Source: Paraburkholderia rhynchosiae
Lineage (GTDB): Bacteria; Pseudomonadota; Gammaproteobacteria; Burkholderiales; Burkholderiaceae
Direction of reading: 5' to 3'
DNA length: 64,000 bases
Assembly: GCF_002879865.1 (NCBI RefSeq)
Contig: NZ_PNXY01000006.1
Location: 1 to 64,000 of the forward strand
Under the pieces are notes generated by a model. The model did no database searches and was not told the DNA's origin. It worked only from the letters and a program-made list of their open reading frames with translations. The position numbers were made by a program, and so were the translations under genes. This document shows positions 1-10,051 of the stretch, piece by piece (position 1 is the stretch's first letter; each line of letters opens with the position of its first letter).

Positions 1-523
1 TGAACAGGCCGCTCATGCCCACCCAATGGAACACGATCGGTGCGCCCACAATCGCCACCGCGAACGAAATGCCGATGCTGCCACCGACCATCGCCATGGC
101 CTTCGTGCGATGCTCCTCGGCGGTGAGGTCGGCGATAAACGCGATCACTGCGGACGACACCGCGCCCATCCCCTGAATCACGCGGCCGACGATGATCCAC
201 GTCATGTCGTGCGCGCCCGCCGCGACAAAGCTGCCGAGCGCGAAGATCAGCAGGCCCGTCGCGATGACCGGTTTGCGGCCCACCTTGTCGGAAATCCAGC
301 CGTAGAAAATGTAGAGCATGGACTGGGTGACACCGTACGCCCCCAGCGCGATACCGACGAGCAGCACGTTTTCGCCGCCGGGAATCGTCTTGGCGTATAT
401 CGAGAACACCGGCATGATCATGAAGAGACCGAGCATGCGCAGCGCGAAGATGGCGGCAAGCGACACGGTCGCGCGCAATTCAGGCGCGCTCATGCGTGAA
501 GAGGTGGCAGACGGATTGGACAT
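1..523 (-). CDS. MFS transporter, YajR-like (5' part, runs off the window)
   Basis: The first 174 residues of a major facilitator exporter are present; the rest lies beyond base 1. Four or five hydrophobic helices are visible. The loop 2-3 signature of the family reads GWISDKVGRKP, and the motif GRVIQGMGAVSSAV matches the proton/drug antiporter pattern of helix 5. The stretch around DLTAEEHRTKAMA resembles E. coli YajR closely as I remember it. The start is ATG at 523; an in-frame ATG at 493 is an alternative. It is divergent from uvrA. The substrate cannot be read from the sequence. Confidence 0.85.
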   Translation of the reverse strand, partial: MSNPSATSSRMSAPELRATVSLAAIFALRMLGLFMIMPVFSIYAKTIPGGENVLLVGIALGAYGVTQSMLYIFYGWISDKVGRKPVIATGLLIFALGSFVAAGAHDMTWIIVGRVIQGMGAVSSAVIAFIADLTAEEHRTKAMAMVGGSIGISFAVAIVGAPIVFHWVGMSGLF

Positions 524-857
524 CGGAAGCGTTCTTTGAATGAGCTGGGTGACACACCGGGGACGCCACGACCGGACAGCTTTTCACGGGATGGCGGCGC
601 GGTGTGCGAGCCGGCGGCCTTGCAGCTTTCCCGCTCGTGCCTCGCGGTGCCTGATGCAGCTCGTGCTGTATCGCGGCGCCTTGTACTCGCGGAAAACGGC
701 CCCAGTTAGACCTCTTTCCCGCAGCGCTGAACCGCTGTCTTACAGCTTGCCTCAGGTCCTGTTCGGGCTGTCAGGAAGCCATAACGGCGGCCTTGAAAAG
801 TCGTTATAGTAGCAGGTTTAGCCCCTTCCTCTTTCCGCCAGTTCATGGAATAAATCC
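524..857. promoter_or_regulatory. Divergent intergenic region between the MFS gene and uvrA
   Basis: These 334 bases hold no gene. They must contain promoters for both neighbours. Just before uvrA there is a -10-like TATAGT at 805-810 without a good -35. An SOS-box-like CTGT-N8-TCAG lies at 759-774, one base off the LexA consensus CTGT-N8-ACAG. uvrA is an SOS gene in many proteobacteria, but this match is weak. A two-codon ORF (ATG GAA TAA, 845-853) overlaps the leader just before the GTG start of uvrA. Confidence 0.35.
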
Positions 858-3731
<2,874 letters not shown>

Positions 3732-3764
3732 CGCTGCACAACACGGGTTGGAGACGGATAAGCC

Positions 3765-4850
3765 ATGGCCAAGCGGAATCAGGCGCGCGACGACGGGCAA
3801 GTGCAGGACCTACGCCCACGCCCGGTCAGGCTGACCAGCGACATGAGCCTGCCGAAACTCTCGGCAGTCGAAATCGGCAGTTACGTGCTGATGCTGTTCG
3901 GCATGTGGGCGGTGATCGAACTCCGGCTGCTCGGCGCGCTGCTCGCCGGCCTGCTGGTGTTCCAGCTGGTGCACACCATCGCCCCGCGCATCGAGCGTCA
4001 TATGTCGAGCAAGCGGGCGCGCTGGCTCGCGGTCGTGCTTCTGTCAGTGGTGATCGTGGGCGCGCTGACGGGCCTCACGCTCGGCATCATCGAGCACTTC
4101 GAGAACGACGTGCCGAGTGTGCAGAGGCTGCTCGACCAGGCCATGCAGTTGATCGATCAGGCGCGCGGCCGGATTCCGCAATTCATTGCGAATTCTCTGC
4201 CGGTCGATACAGAGCAGATGAAAGCCAAAGCCGCCGAACTCATGCAGACGCACGCCAATATGCTGCAGCAAAGCGGCAAAACCGCGGCGCGCGCGTTCAC
4301 GCACATTCTGATCGGCATGATCATCGGCGCGATTATCGCGATCAGTGCGCAAAAGCACATGCATCGGCTCCCGCTGTCCACGGCGTTCGTCACGCGCGTG
4401 ACCCGTTTTGCCGACGCATTCCGCCGCATCGTGTTTGCGCAGGTGAAAATCTCCGCGATCAACGCCGGGTTTACCGGCATCTTCCTGCTGGTCGTTCTGC
4501 CGATGTTTCATGACCAGTTGCCGCTGTCGAAAACACTGGTGCTGGTCACGTTCATCGTCGGCTTGCTGCCGGTCATCGGCAATCTGATCTCGAACACGAT
4601 CATCGTCGCGGTGGCGCTGTCGGTCAGCTTTCCTGCCGCGGTTATGTCGCTCGCATTTCTGATTCTGATTCACAAGCTTGAGTACTTCCTGAACGCGCGG
4701 ATCGTCGGCGGACAGATCGAGGCGCGCGCCTGGGAGCTGCTCGTGGCGATGCTCGTCATGGAAGCCGCGTTCGGCCTGCCCGGCGTGGTCGCGGCGCCGA
4801 TTTTCTACGCGTATATCAAGCGCGAACTGATCTACTTGCGACTGGTTTGA
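3765..4850 (+). CDS. AI-2E family transporter-like membrane protein
   Basis: 361-residue integral membrane protein of the YhhT/TqsA/PerM fold. After a charged N-terminal tail of about 25 residues come two close helices (about 33-65), a helix near 80-105, a long soluble amphipathic stretch (about 105-170), and then four or five C-terminal helices, including GLLPVIGNLISNTIIVAVAL and the family-typical last part EAAFGLPGVVAAPIFYAYIK. The substrate is unknown; AI-2 export is only one of several roles in the family. It follows uvrA by 33 bases without a terminator, so co-transcription is likely. It ends before a strong terminator at 4881-4905. Confidence 0.85.
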   Translation: MAKRNQARDDGQVQDLRPRPVRLTSDMSLPKLSAVEIGSYVLMLFGMWAVIELRLLGALLAGLLVFQLVHTIAPRIERHMSSKRARWLAVVLLSVVIVGALTGLTLGIIEHFENDVPSVQRLLDQAMQLIDQARGRIPQFIANSLPVDTEQMKAKAAELMQTHANMLQQSGKTAARAFTHILIGMIIGAIIAISAQKHMHRLPLSTAFVTRVTRFADAFRRIVFAQVKISAINAGFTGIFLLVVLPMFHDQLPLSKTLVLVTFIVGLLPVIGNLISNTIIVAVALSVSFPAAVMSLAFLILIHKLEYFLNARIVGGQIEARAWELLVAMLVMEAAFGLPGVVAAPIFYAYIKRELIYLRLV

Positions 4851-4880
4851 GCCCTGTTGCACGGGCTGCAGGCAAAGAAA

Positions 4881-4905
4881 AACGGCACCGCGGTGCCGTT
4901 TTTTT
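4881..4905 (+). terminator. Rho-independent terminator after the AI-2E family gene
   Basis: Perfect 10-bp inverted repeat (AACGGCACCG / CGGTGCCGTT, 4881-4900) followed by a T run to 4905. A run of A precedes it, so it may also work on the minus strand. It abuts the 3' end of the TonB-dependent receptor remnant. Confidence 0.9.
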
Positions 4906-5250
4906 ATCCCAATAACGGCGGTTGAGCAGATTGGTGATTGCTGCGCACCGGCTTAAGCAGTTCGCCGCGATTCGCGTAGGTGTCGCCGACGCGGGTGCCC
5001 GCTTGCAGCGACTCAACATAGCTCGTGTACAACGTCGTGGTCGGCGCGAGCTTGAACATCAGCGCGATGGTCGGCGAGTAACCCTGCTGCTCAAGTTCGT
5101 GTAACGCACGCCGCCGAGCACCGACCAGCGTTGCGTCAACTGGATGGTATCGCTAGCGAACAACGCTTGTGTGATGTCGCTGCGGGGTTAGGTGTAGCAG
5201 TTCGAGGGGCTATCGGACGTATCGATGAATCGCCTGCGCCGTTCAGCAGG
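4906..5250 (-). pseudogene. TonB-dependent siderophore receptor remnant (multiply deleted and frameshifted)
   Basis: Read on the minus strand, pieces of an outer membrane TonB-dependent receptor barrel are clear but lie in different frames. Around 5178-5110 it reads LFASDTIQLTQRWSVLGGVR, preceded by an in-frame TAA near 5188. After a frame change, 5097-4935 reads YSPTIALMFKLAPTTTLYTS, continuing to GELLKPV. After another frame change, the C-terminal family motif NLLNRRYW ends at about 4906. In an intact receptor the last two blocks are separated by well over 100 residues, and about 25 more follow RYW, so there is an internal deletion and 3' loss. No plug domain or N-terminus remains. It is divergent from a PepSY protein gene, a common pairing in siderophore uptake. 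Confidence 0.8.
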
Positions 5251-5333
5251 AAGCGTGTTGATCGCGTCCCACCGCCCGCGGTGCGCGTCCACGTTTTAAG
5301 GGACTTGCGGCTTACAACGTGATTCACATAAGA

Positions 5334-5354
5334 TGCGAACAATTCCCATTCGCA
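5334..5354. promoter_or_regulatory. Possible Fur box
   Basis: TGCGAA (5334-5339) and its exact inverse TTCGCA (5349-5354) flank a 9-base AT-rich core, CAATTCCCA. The whole resembles proteobacterial Fur boxes of the GCGAAT-ATT-CTCATTCGC type. The context, between a siderophore receptor remnant and a PepSY gene, supports iron control. The central match is imperfect, so this is an inference. Confidence 0.4.
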
Positions 5355-5421
5355 CCTCGGTTCTCGCTGTGACACGTCGTCCGCATTCCCAATTCGTCCT
5401 GCACGCCCTGCCGGCTCGTCC

Positions 5422-6678
5422 ATGAGGCACCAACTCGTCCGTTTGCATCGCTGGTTCGGCGTTGCCACGGCGTTGTTCCTGTTCGTCGCGGGGCTGACCG
5501 GCGCAATCATCGCGTGGGATCACGAACTCGATGCAGCGCTCAACCCGTCGTTTTTCAAAGCGCGCACGGCGGGACCGGCGCTGTCCGGACTGGAACTCGC
5601 CCGCCGCGTCGAGGCTGCCGATGCGCGCATACAAGTGACGTATCTGCCACTCACGGCTGAGTCTGGCCATACGCTGCAGATGATGGTGCTGCCGCGTACC
5701 AACCCCGCCACGCGAGAACCGTATTCGCTCGACTTCAATCAGGTTGCCGTCGATCCCGCCACCGGCGAGATTCAAGGGCGCCGCGAATGGGGCGCCTTCT
5801 CGCTCGCGCGGATCAACCTGATCCCGTTCATCTACAAGCTGCACTACACGCTGCATTTGCCGGTCACCGGCGGCATCGACGTCGGCGTCTGGCTGATGGG
5901 CATCGTCGGGATGGTCTGGCTGTTGGACAGCGTGATCGCGCTGTGCCTGTCGTTTCCCAGCGTCAAAGCATGGCGCAAGTCGTTCGCGTTTCGCTTCGGG
6001 CGCGGCGGCCACGCGCTCACGTTCGACTTGCACCGCTCGGGCGGCGTATGGATCTGGGGCCTGTTGACGATCGTCGCGATGACGTCCGTGTCGATGAATC
6101 TGGCGGCGCCGGTGGTGCGTCCCATCGTCTCGTTGTTTTCGACTCTAACGCCGAACCCGGTCAACAACCCCGAGATTCTCCGCGCGCCGCAACCGGGCGA
6201 CGGCGTGTTGAGCCGCGAGCAGGTCGTGCAACTGGCCGAGGAGGCCGGCAAAACGCAGAACATCAAGATGCCGCCGGGCGGTCTCTACTACGCGGAGTTC
6301 ATGCATGCATACGGCGTCGGCTTCTATGAGACGGGCAACGATCACGGCGAGATCGGCTTGGGTAACCCATGGATGTACTGGGACGCGGCCACCGGCAAAC
6401 TCCTCGGCATGCAGATTCCCGGCAAAGGCACAGCCGGCGACATCTTTATGCAGGTTCAATTTCCGCTGCACTCCGGACGCATTCTCGGTGTCGGCGGGCG
6501 GATTTTAATTAGCGCGGTGGGTATCGCAGTCGCCGTGCTGAGCGCGACGGGACTGCTGATCTGGCTGAAGAAACTGAACGCGCGCCGCCGTTCGGCGCAA
6601 AAGACGCAAAGCGCGCCCGTGACGCGAGACGCCGGCAGGACACCCGCGCGGCCTCACCGAGAGATTGCGCCGGAATAA
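5422..6678 (+). CDS. PepSY-associated TM helix protein (PiuB/ferric reductase-like)
   Basis: 418-residue inner membrane protein. The N-terminus LHRWFGVATALFLFVAGLTG is the hallmark first helix of PepSY_TM proteins. Further helices lie near 152-178, 208-230 and 360-385, with two periplasmic PepSY-like segments between them. His residues at the helix ends (LHRW, YKLHYTLHL, DLHRSGG) fit the heme-binding pattern of PiuB-type reductases thought to act on ferric siderophores. The C-terminal tail is Arg-rich. It is divergent from the dead TonB-dependent receptor, so it has lost its likely partner. The function is inferred from family and context only. Confidence 0.8.
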   Translation: MRHQLVRLHRWFGVATALFLFVAGLTGAIIAWDHELDAALNPSFFKARTAGPALSGLELARRVEAADARIQVTYLPLTAESGHTLQMMVLPRTNPATREPYSLDFNQVAVDPATGEIQGRREWGAFSLARINLIPFIYKLHYTLHLPVTGGIDVGVWLMGIVGMVWLLDSVIALCLSFPSVKAWRKSFAFRFGRGGHALTFDLHRSGGVWIWGLLTIVAMTSVSMNLAAPVVRPIVSLFSTLTPNPVNNPEILRAPQPGDGVLSREQVVQLAEEAGKTQNIKMPPGGLYYAEFMHAYGVGFYETGNDHGEIGLGNPWMYWDAATGKLLGMQIPGKGTAGDIFMQVQFPLHSGRILGVGGRILISAVGIAVAVLSATGLLIWLKKLNARRRSAQKTQSAPVTRDAGRTPARPHREIAPE

Positions 6679-6809
6679 ACCGGCGCATCGAAGCAGTGGC
6701 AGATAAAGCGACAGTTCTTTGAGGTGAGCGCGGCTGCCCGCCACGAGCCGTTGCGAGCCGTTGCGAGCCTTCCCGGCGTGAGGCCGCCGCGAGAGCCCTT
6801 CACCGGTTC

Positions 6810-7679
6810 CTAACGAAACACCACCGTCTTGCTGCCGTTCAGCACGACACGATGCTCGACGTGCCACCTCACCGCACGGGCCAGCGTCACGCATTCGACG
6901 TCGCGGCCGATCGCCGTCAACTGCTCCGGCGTCATGCTGTGGTCCACACGCTCCACTTCCTGCTCGATAATCGGGCCTTCGTCGAGATCGGTGGTCACGT
7001 AGTGCGCGGTTGCGCCGATCAGCTTTACGCCGCGGTCGAACGCCTGGTAATACGGCTTCGCACCTTTGAAGCTCGGCAGGAACGAGTGATGAATGTTGAT
7101 TGCGCGGCCGGCGAGCGCTTCGCAGAGCTTCGGCGACAGAATCTGCATATAGCGCGCGAGCACGACCAGATCCGCCTGATGTTCGTCGATCACTTCGAGC
7201 ACGCGTGCTTCCTGCGCGGCCTTCGCTTCGGGCGTTGCGCCCAGCAGCGGAAAATGATGGAACGGGATGTCATAACTGGCCGCGAGCTGATAAAACTCCT
7301 TATGGTTCGAAATGATCGCCGGAATCTCGATGTTCAGCTGACCGGTGCGGTAGCGGAACAGCAAGTCGTTCAGGCAATGCCCGATTTTCGACACCATGAT
7401 CACGACGCGCGGCTTCACCGATGCGTCGTGCAATTCCCAGCTCATGCCGAACTGTTCGGCGAGCGTCGCGAACGACGCGCGCAGCGCCTCGAGTCCGGGA
7501 TCCCCGCCCACCTGCTGAAAATGCACGCGCATGAAAAACTCGCCGGTGCGGCTGTCGCCAAACTGCGCAGAGTCGAGAATATTGCTACCAAGCTCGAACA
7601 GAAAGCCCGACACGGCGTGGACAATGCCGGGCCGATCGGCGCACGACAGTTTGAGGATAAAGCTGTGATCGGTCGACAT
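6810..7679 (-). CDS. purU: Formyltetrahydrofolate deformylase
   Basis: Hydrolyses 10-formyl-THF to THF and formate, which balances one-carbon pools and feeds formate to PurT. The 289-residue product has an N-terminal ACT domain (about 7-85, CADRPGIVHAVSGFLFE) and a formyltransferase-like domain (about 90-285). The hydrolase-family catalytic Asn, His and Asp are present in AINIHHSFLPSF and in the TDLDEGPII segment. The ATG start at 7679 gives the usual N-terminus MSTDHSFILKL. It is the last gene of a leftward run, 104 bases after the Nudix gene. Confidence 0.96.
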   Translation of the reverse strand: MSTDHSFILKLSCADRPGIVHAVSGFLFELGSNILDSAQFGDSRTGEFFMRVHFQQVGGDPGLEALRASFATLAEQFGMSWELHDASVKPRVVIMVSKIGHCLNDLLFRYRTGQLNIEIPAIISNHKEFYQLAASYDIPFHHFPLLGATPEAKAAQEARVLEVIDEHQADLVVLARYMQILSPKLCEALAGRAINIHHSFLPSFKGAKPYYQAFDRGVKLIGATAHYVTTDLDEGPIIEQEVERVDHSMTPEQLTAIGRDVECVTLARAVRWHVEHRVVLNGSKTVVFR

Positions 7680-7783
7680 GACCTGGGTGACTCCCTTTCT
7701 TCAATGCGTGGTTTTTCGGTGTTGCCGTATGGCTGTATGGTGTGCGGTGCGGCGCGCTTTGGCAATGTTCGCGGGTTAGGGCG

Positions 7784-8647
7784 TTATGCGAGCGCCGGCT
7801 GCGCGAATAATGCCTCGATACCTGTGCACGCTTCTTCATCGATCCAGCGGCGGCGCAGCAGGCAATCCAGCGTGGCGAGACTCGCATCGACCGTCATTGC
7901 GCCTTCCTCGATCCAGCGCGCCACTTCGTCGATGCGCGCAAGCCGGTGCTCACCCACTTCGCCGTCCTGATTGCGCGGCGCGAAGTCGGCCGGCAGCGCG
8001 AGGTCGTAGATGAAAATCTGTTCAGCCTGCGTGCCTTCCGGCAACGATTGCAGCACATGCGCGGTGCGGCCCGCCACAGCACGCACGGCAATTTCTTCGG
8101 GAATGCCGGCTTCTTCCCAGCATTCCTTGACGATCGTCGCCTCGATGCTGAAGCCCCAACCGATTCCGCCCGCCACCACATTGTCGAGCATGCCTGGATC
8201 GGTCGCCTTCGTATGGCTGCGGCGCGCGATCCACAATCTGGGCGCGCCACGAGGCGCCCCACCGTCCGTGTATTCTACGACGCCGTTCAGATGCACCGCG
8301 TAGGTCATCGTGCCGAAGAAGCGCGACGCCGCGCGTTCAATGTACGCAAGCGGCCGGGCGTCGAACGCATTGCGGACCGCATAGGTCTCGTTGCGCCAGC
8401 CGGGAATGCGGCCCTCGGCGGCGAGTGCTCCGATCACGGAACCGAGCGCCGCGCTGCGCAGTTCCACGTTATTGAACGCGGAAGCCAGCGTGACACGTGC
8501 ATCGTCGATGTCGAACACGTCGGGCCAGCGCGCGAGCAGGCGCACATCGCTCGAACGAATCCAGCCGACCTGCTCGGCGTCGATCCAGAACGGCAGGTGC
8601 GCATTGACGTCGAAGCGACGCGCGGCGGTGAGACAAGGCAAAGTCAT
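7784..8647 (-). CDS. Nudix hydrolase with DUF4743 N-terminus
   Basis: 287 residues. The N-terminal half (about 1-120) looks like DUF4743, and the C-terminal half is a Nudix fold. The Nudix box is recognisable near residues 168-190 as GGIGWGFSIEATIVKECWEE followed by AGI, with the catalytic EE pair retained but I-E-A in place of the usual spacing residues. Relatives are annotated as thiamin pyrophosphokinase-related proteins, and some plant and yeast members remove damaged thiamin diphosphate. The substrate here is unproven. It lies in a leftward run between a LysE exporter and purU. Confidence 0.85.
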   Translation of the reverse strand: MTLPCLTAARRFDVNAHLPFWIDAEQVGWIRSSDVRLLARWPDVFDIDDARVTLASAFNNVELRSAALGSVIGALAAEGRIPGWRNETYAVRNAFDARPLAYIERAASRFFGTMTYAVHLNGVVEYTDGGAPRGAPRLWIARRSHTKATDPGMLDNVVAGGIGWGFSIEATIVKECWEEAGIPEEIAVRAVAGRTAHVLQSLPEGTQAEQIFIYDLALPADFAPRNQDGEVGEHRLARIDEVARWIEEGAMTVDASLATLDCLLRRRWIDEEACTGIEALFAQPALA

Positions 8648-8737
8648 TTAAAACTCCGAACTGTCGGGCGGCGACTGGCGATGAATCCAGCGTGCAATCG
8701 CTCATCTGCTGCGTCAATCACAGAATCAATCGCAGGT

Positions 8738-9352
8738 TCAATCGCGTAGTGCGACGCGAATCCCGATCGCGATAAACGTAGCGCCGGCAAGGCGGTCGAG
8801 CCACACGCCCACGCGCGGCCGGCGCTTCAACCACCCGCCGATGATCCCTGCACACACGCCGAACAGCGAAAACACGGCCACGGTCTGCAGCATGAACAGT
8901 GCGCCGAGTTCGAGCATCTGCACTGTGACGCTTTGCTCACCATGCGGCTGCACGAACTGCGGCAGAAACACGATGAAGAACAGCGTCACTTTCGGATTCA
9001 GCAGATTGCCGAACACGCTTTGGCGGAACACAGTCATCAACGGCTGCGGCGTGCGTTCGTGCGCGGTCGCGAGGCCGTGGCTGCGCAACGCCTTGATGCC
9101 GATCCAGACGAGATACGCGGCGCCTGCCAGTTTGATCGCCTGGAAGGCGAGCGGCGACGAGCGCAGCAACGCGGCGACGCCAAGTGCGGCCAACGTCGTA
9201 TGAAACGTGATGCCCGCTGCAAAACCAAGTGCGGCAACGAGACCGGCCGCACGGCCCTGCGAGATGCCGCGCGCGAGCACTTGCAGATTGTCCGGACCGG
9301 GTGCCATCGTGATCGCAATCGACGTGGCAAGGAACAGCATGAAGTTGGGCAT
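8738..9352 (-). CDS. LysE/RhtB family amino acid exporter
   Basis: 204-residue inner membrane protein with six hydrophobic segments. The N-terminus carries the LysE family signature ITMAPGPDNLQVLARGISQG near residues 14-33. The segment FGNLLNPKVTLFFIVFLPQF near 114 is the second conserved block. Such proteins export amino acids such as threonine, homoserine, lysine or leucine by proton exchange; the specificity cannot be read here. It follows apt by 57 bases on the minus strand. Confidence 0.92.
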   Translation of the reverse strand: MPNFMLFLATSIAITMAPGPDNLQVLARGISQGRAAGLVAALGFAAGITFHTTLAALGVAALLRSSPLAFQAIKLAGAAYLVWIGIKALRSHGLATAHERTPQPLMTVFRQSVFGNLLNPKVTLFFIVFLPQFVQPHGEQSVTVQMLELGALFMLQTVAVFSLFGVCAGIIGGWLKRRPRVGVWLDRLAGATFIAIGIRVALRD

Positions 9353-9409
9353 CTTTCCTACCTTCTTTATGCCAAAGGGTGAAGCGGTTGCAGCAGGTTT
9401 GCAGCGCGC

Positions 9410-9976
9410 TCAATGATCGTCGAAACTTGTCACCGTATAAAGCGGCAACCCGCCGCCCGCGAGCAGTTTCGAGCCGCCGAGTTCAGGCAGATCGATAATC
9501 GCCGCACCTTCCACGACGACCGCGCCGAGCCGCTCGAGCAGAATCTTGCCGGCCATCATCGTGCCTCCGGTCGCGATCAGATCGTCGATGATCACCACAC
9601 GGTCGCCCGGCTTGCACGCATCCTCGTGAATCTCCACGGTGGCCGTGCCGTATTCGAGCTCGTAAGACTGCGACGCGCGCTTGTAGGGCAGTTTGCCCTC
9701 CTTACGGATCGGAATGAAGCCGAGATTCAGCTCATACGCGAGAATCGGCCCGATGATAAAACCGCGCGCGTCAAGTCCGGCTATGTAGTCGAGCTTCGCG
9801 TCGATATAACGCTGCACGAACAGGTCGATCAGCACGCGCAACGACCTGGGTTCCTGAAGCAGCGGCGTGATGTCGCGAAACTGCACACCGGCCTGCGGCC
9901 AGTCGGGCACAGTGCGGATGTGACTCTTGATGTAGTCGGCCGCATTAAGCGGCGCGCTCGCAAGCGCGTTGGACAT
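9410..9976 (-). CDS. apt: Adenine phosphoribosyltransferase
   Basis: Salvages adenine with PRPP to AMP in the cytoplasm. The product has 188 residues with the PRPP-binding motif [14 protein letters not shown] near 128-141 and the family segments [11 protein letters not shown] and [18 protein letters not shown] chose ATG 9976 ([10 protein letters not shown]): it has GGAG just upstream and matches family length. The reading frame stays open to an ATG at 10048, which would add 24 unrelated residues. It lies 75 bases after the Kef-type antiporter, probably in the same transcript. Confidence 0.95.
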   Translation of the reverse strand: MSNALASAPLNAADYIKSHIRTVPDWPQAGVQFRDITPLLQEPRSLRVLIDLFVQRYIDAKLDYIAGLDARGFIIGPILAYELNLGFIPIRKEGKLPYKRASQSYELEYGTATVEIHEDACKPGDRVVIIDDLIATGGTMMAGKILLERLGAVVVEGAAIIDLPELGGSKLLAGGGLPLYTVTSFDDH

Positions 9977-10051
9977 GATGTCTCCGGACGGACCTCGACA
10001 GGTCCAATGAAAAGCTGGATCAGTGCGGCCGCACAGACCGTGCCGCACGTG

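Noticed and set aside
735-745. CTGT-CTT-ACAG inverted repeat before uvrA
   Set aside because: The spacer is 3 bases, far too short for a LexA operator.
759-774. Possible LexA box before uvrA (CTGT-N8-TCAG)
   Set aside because: One of the eight conserved bases is wrong and the second half is not symmetric; position relative to a promoter is unclear. Kept only as a remark.
6745-6769. Tandem GAGCCGTTGC repeat after the PepSY gene
   Set aside because: Only two and a half copies of 10 bases; likely slippage with no supported function.
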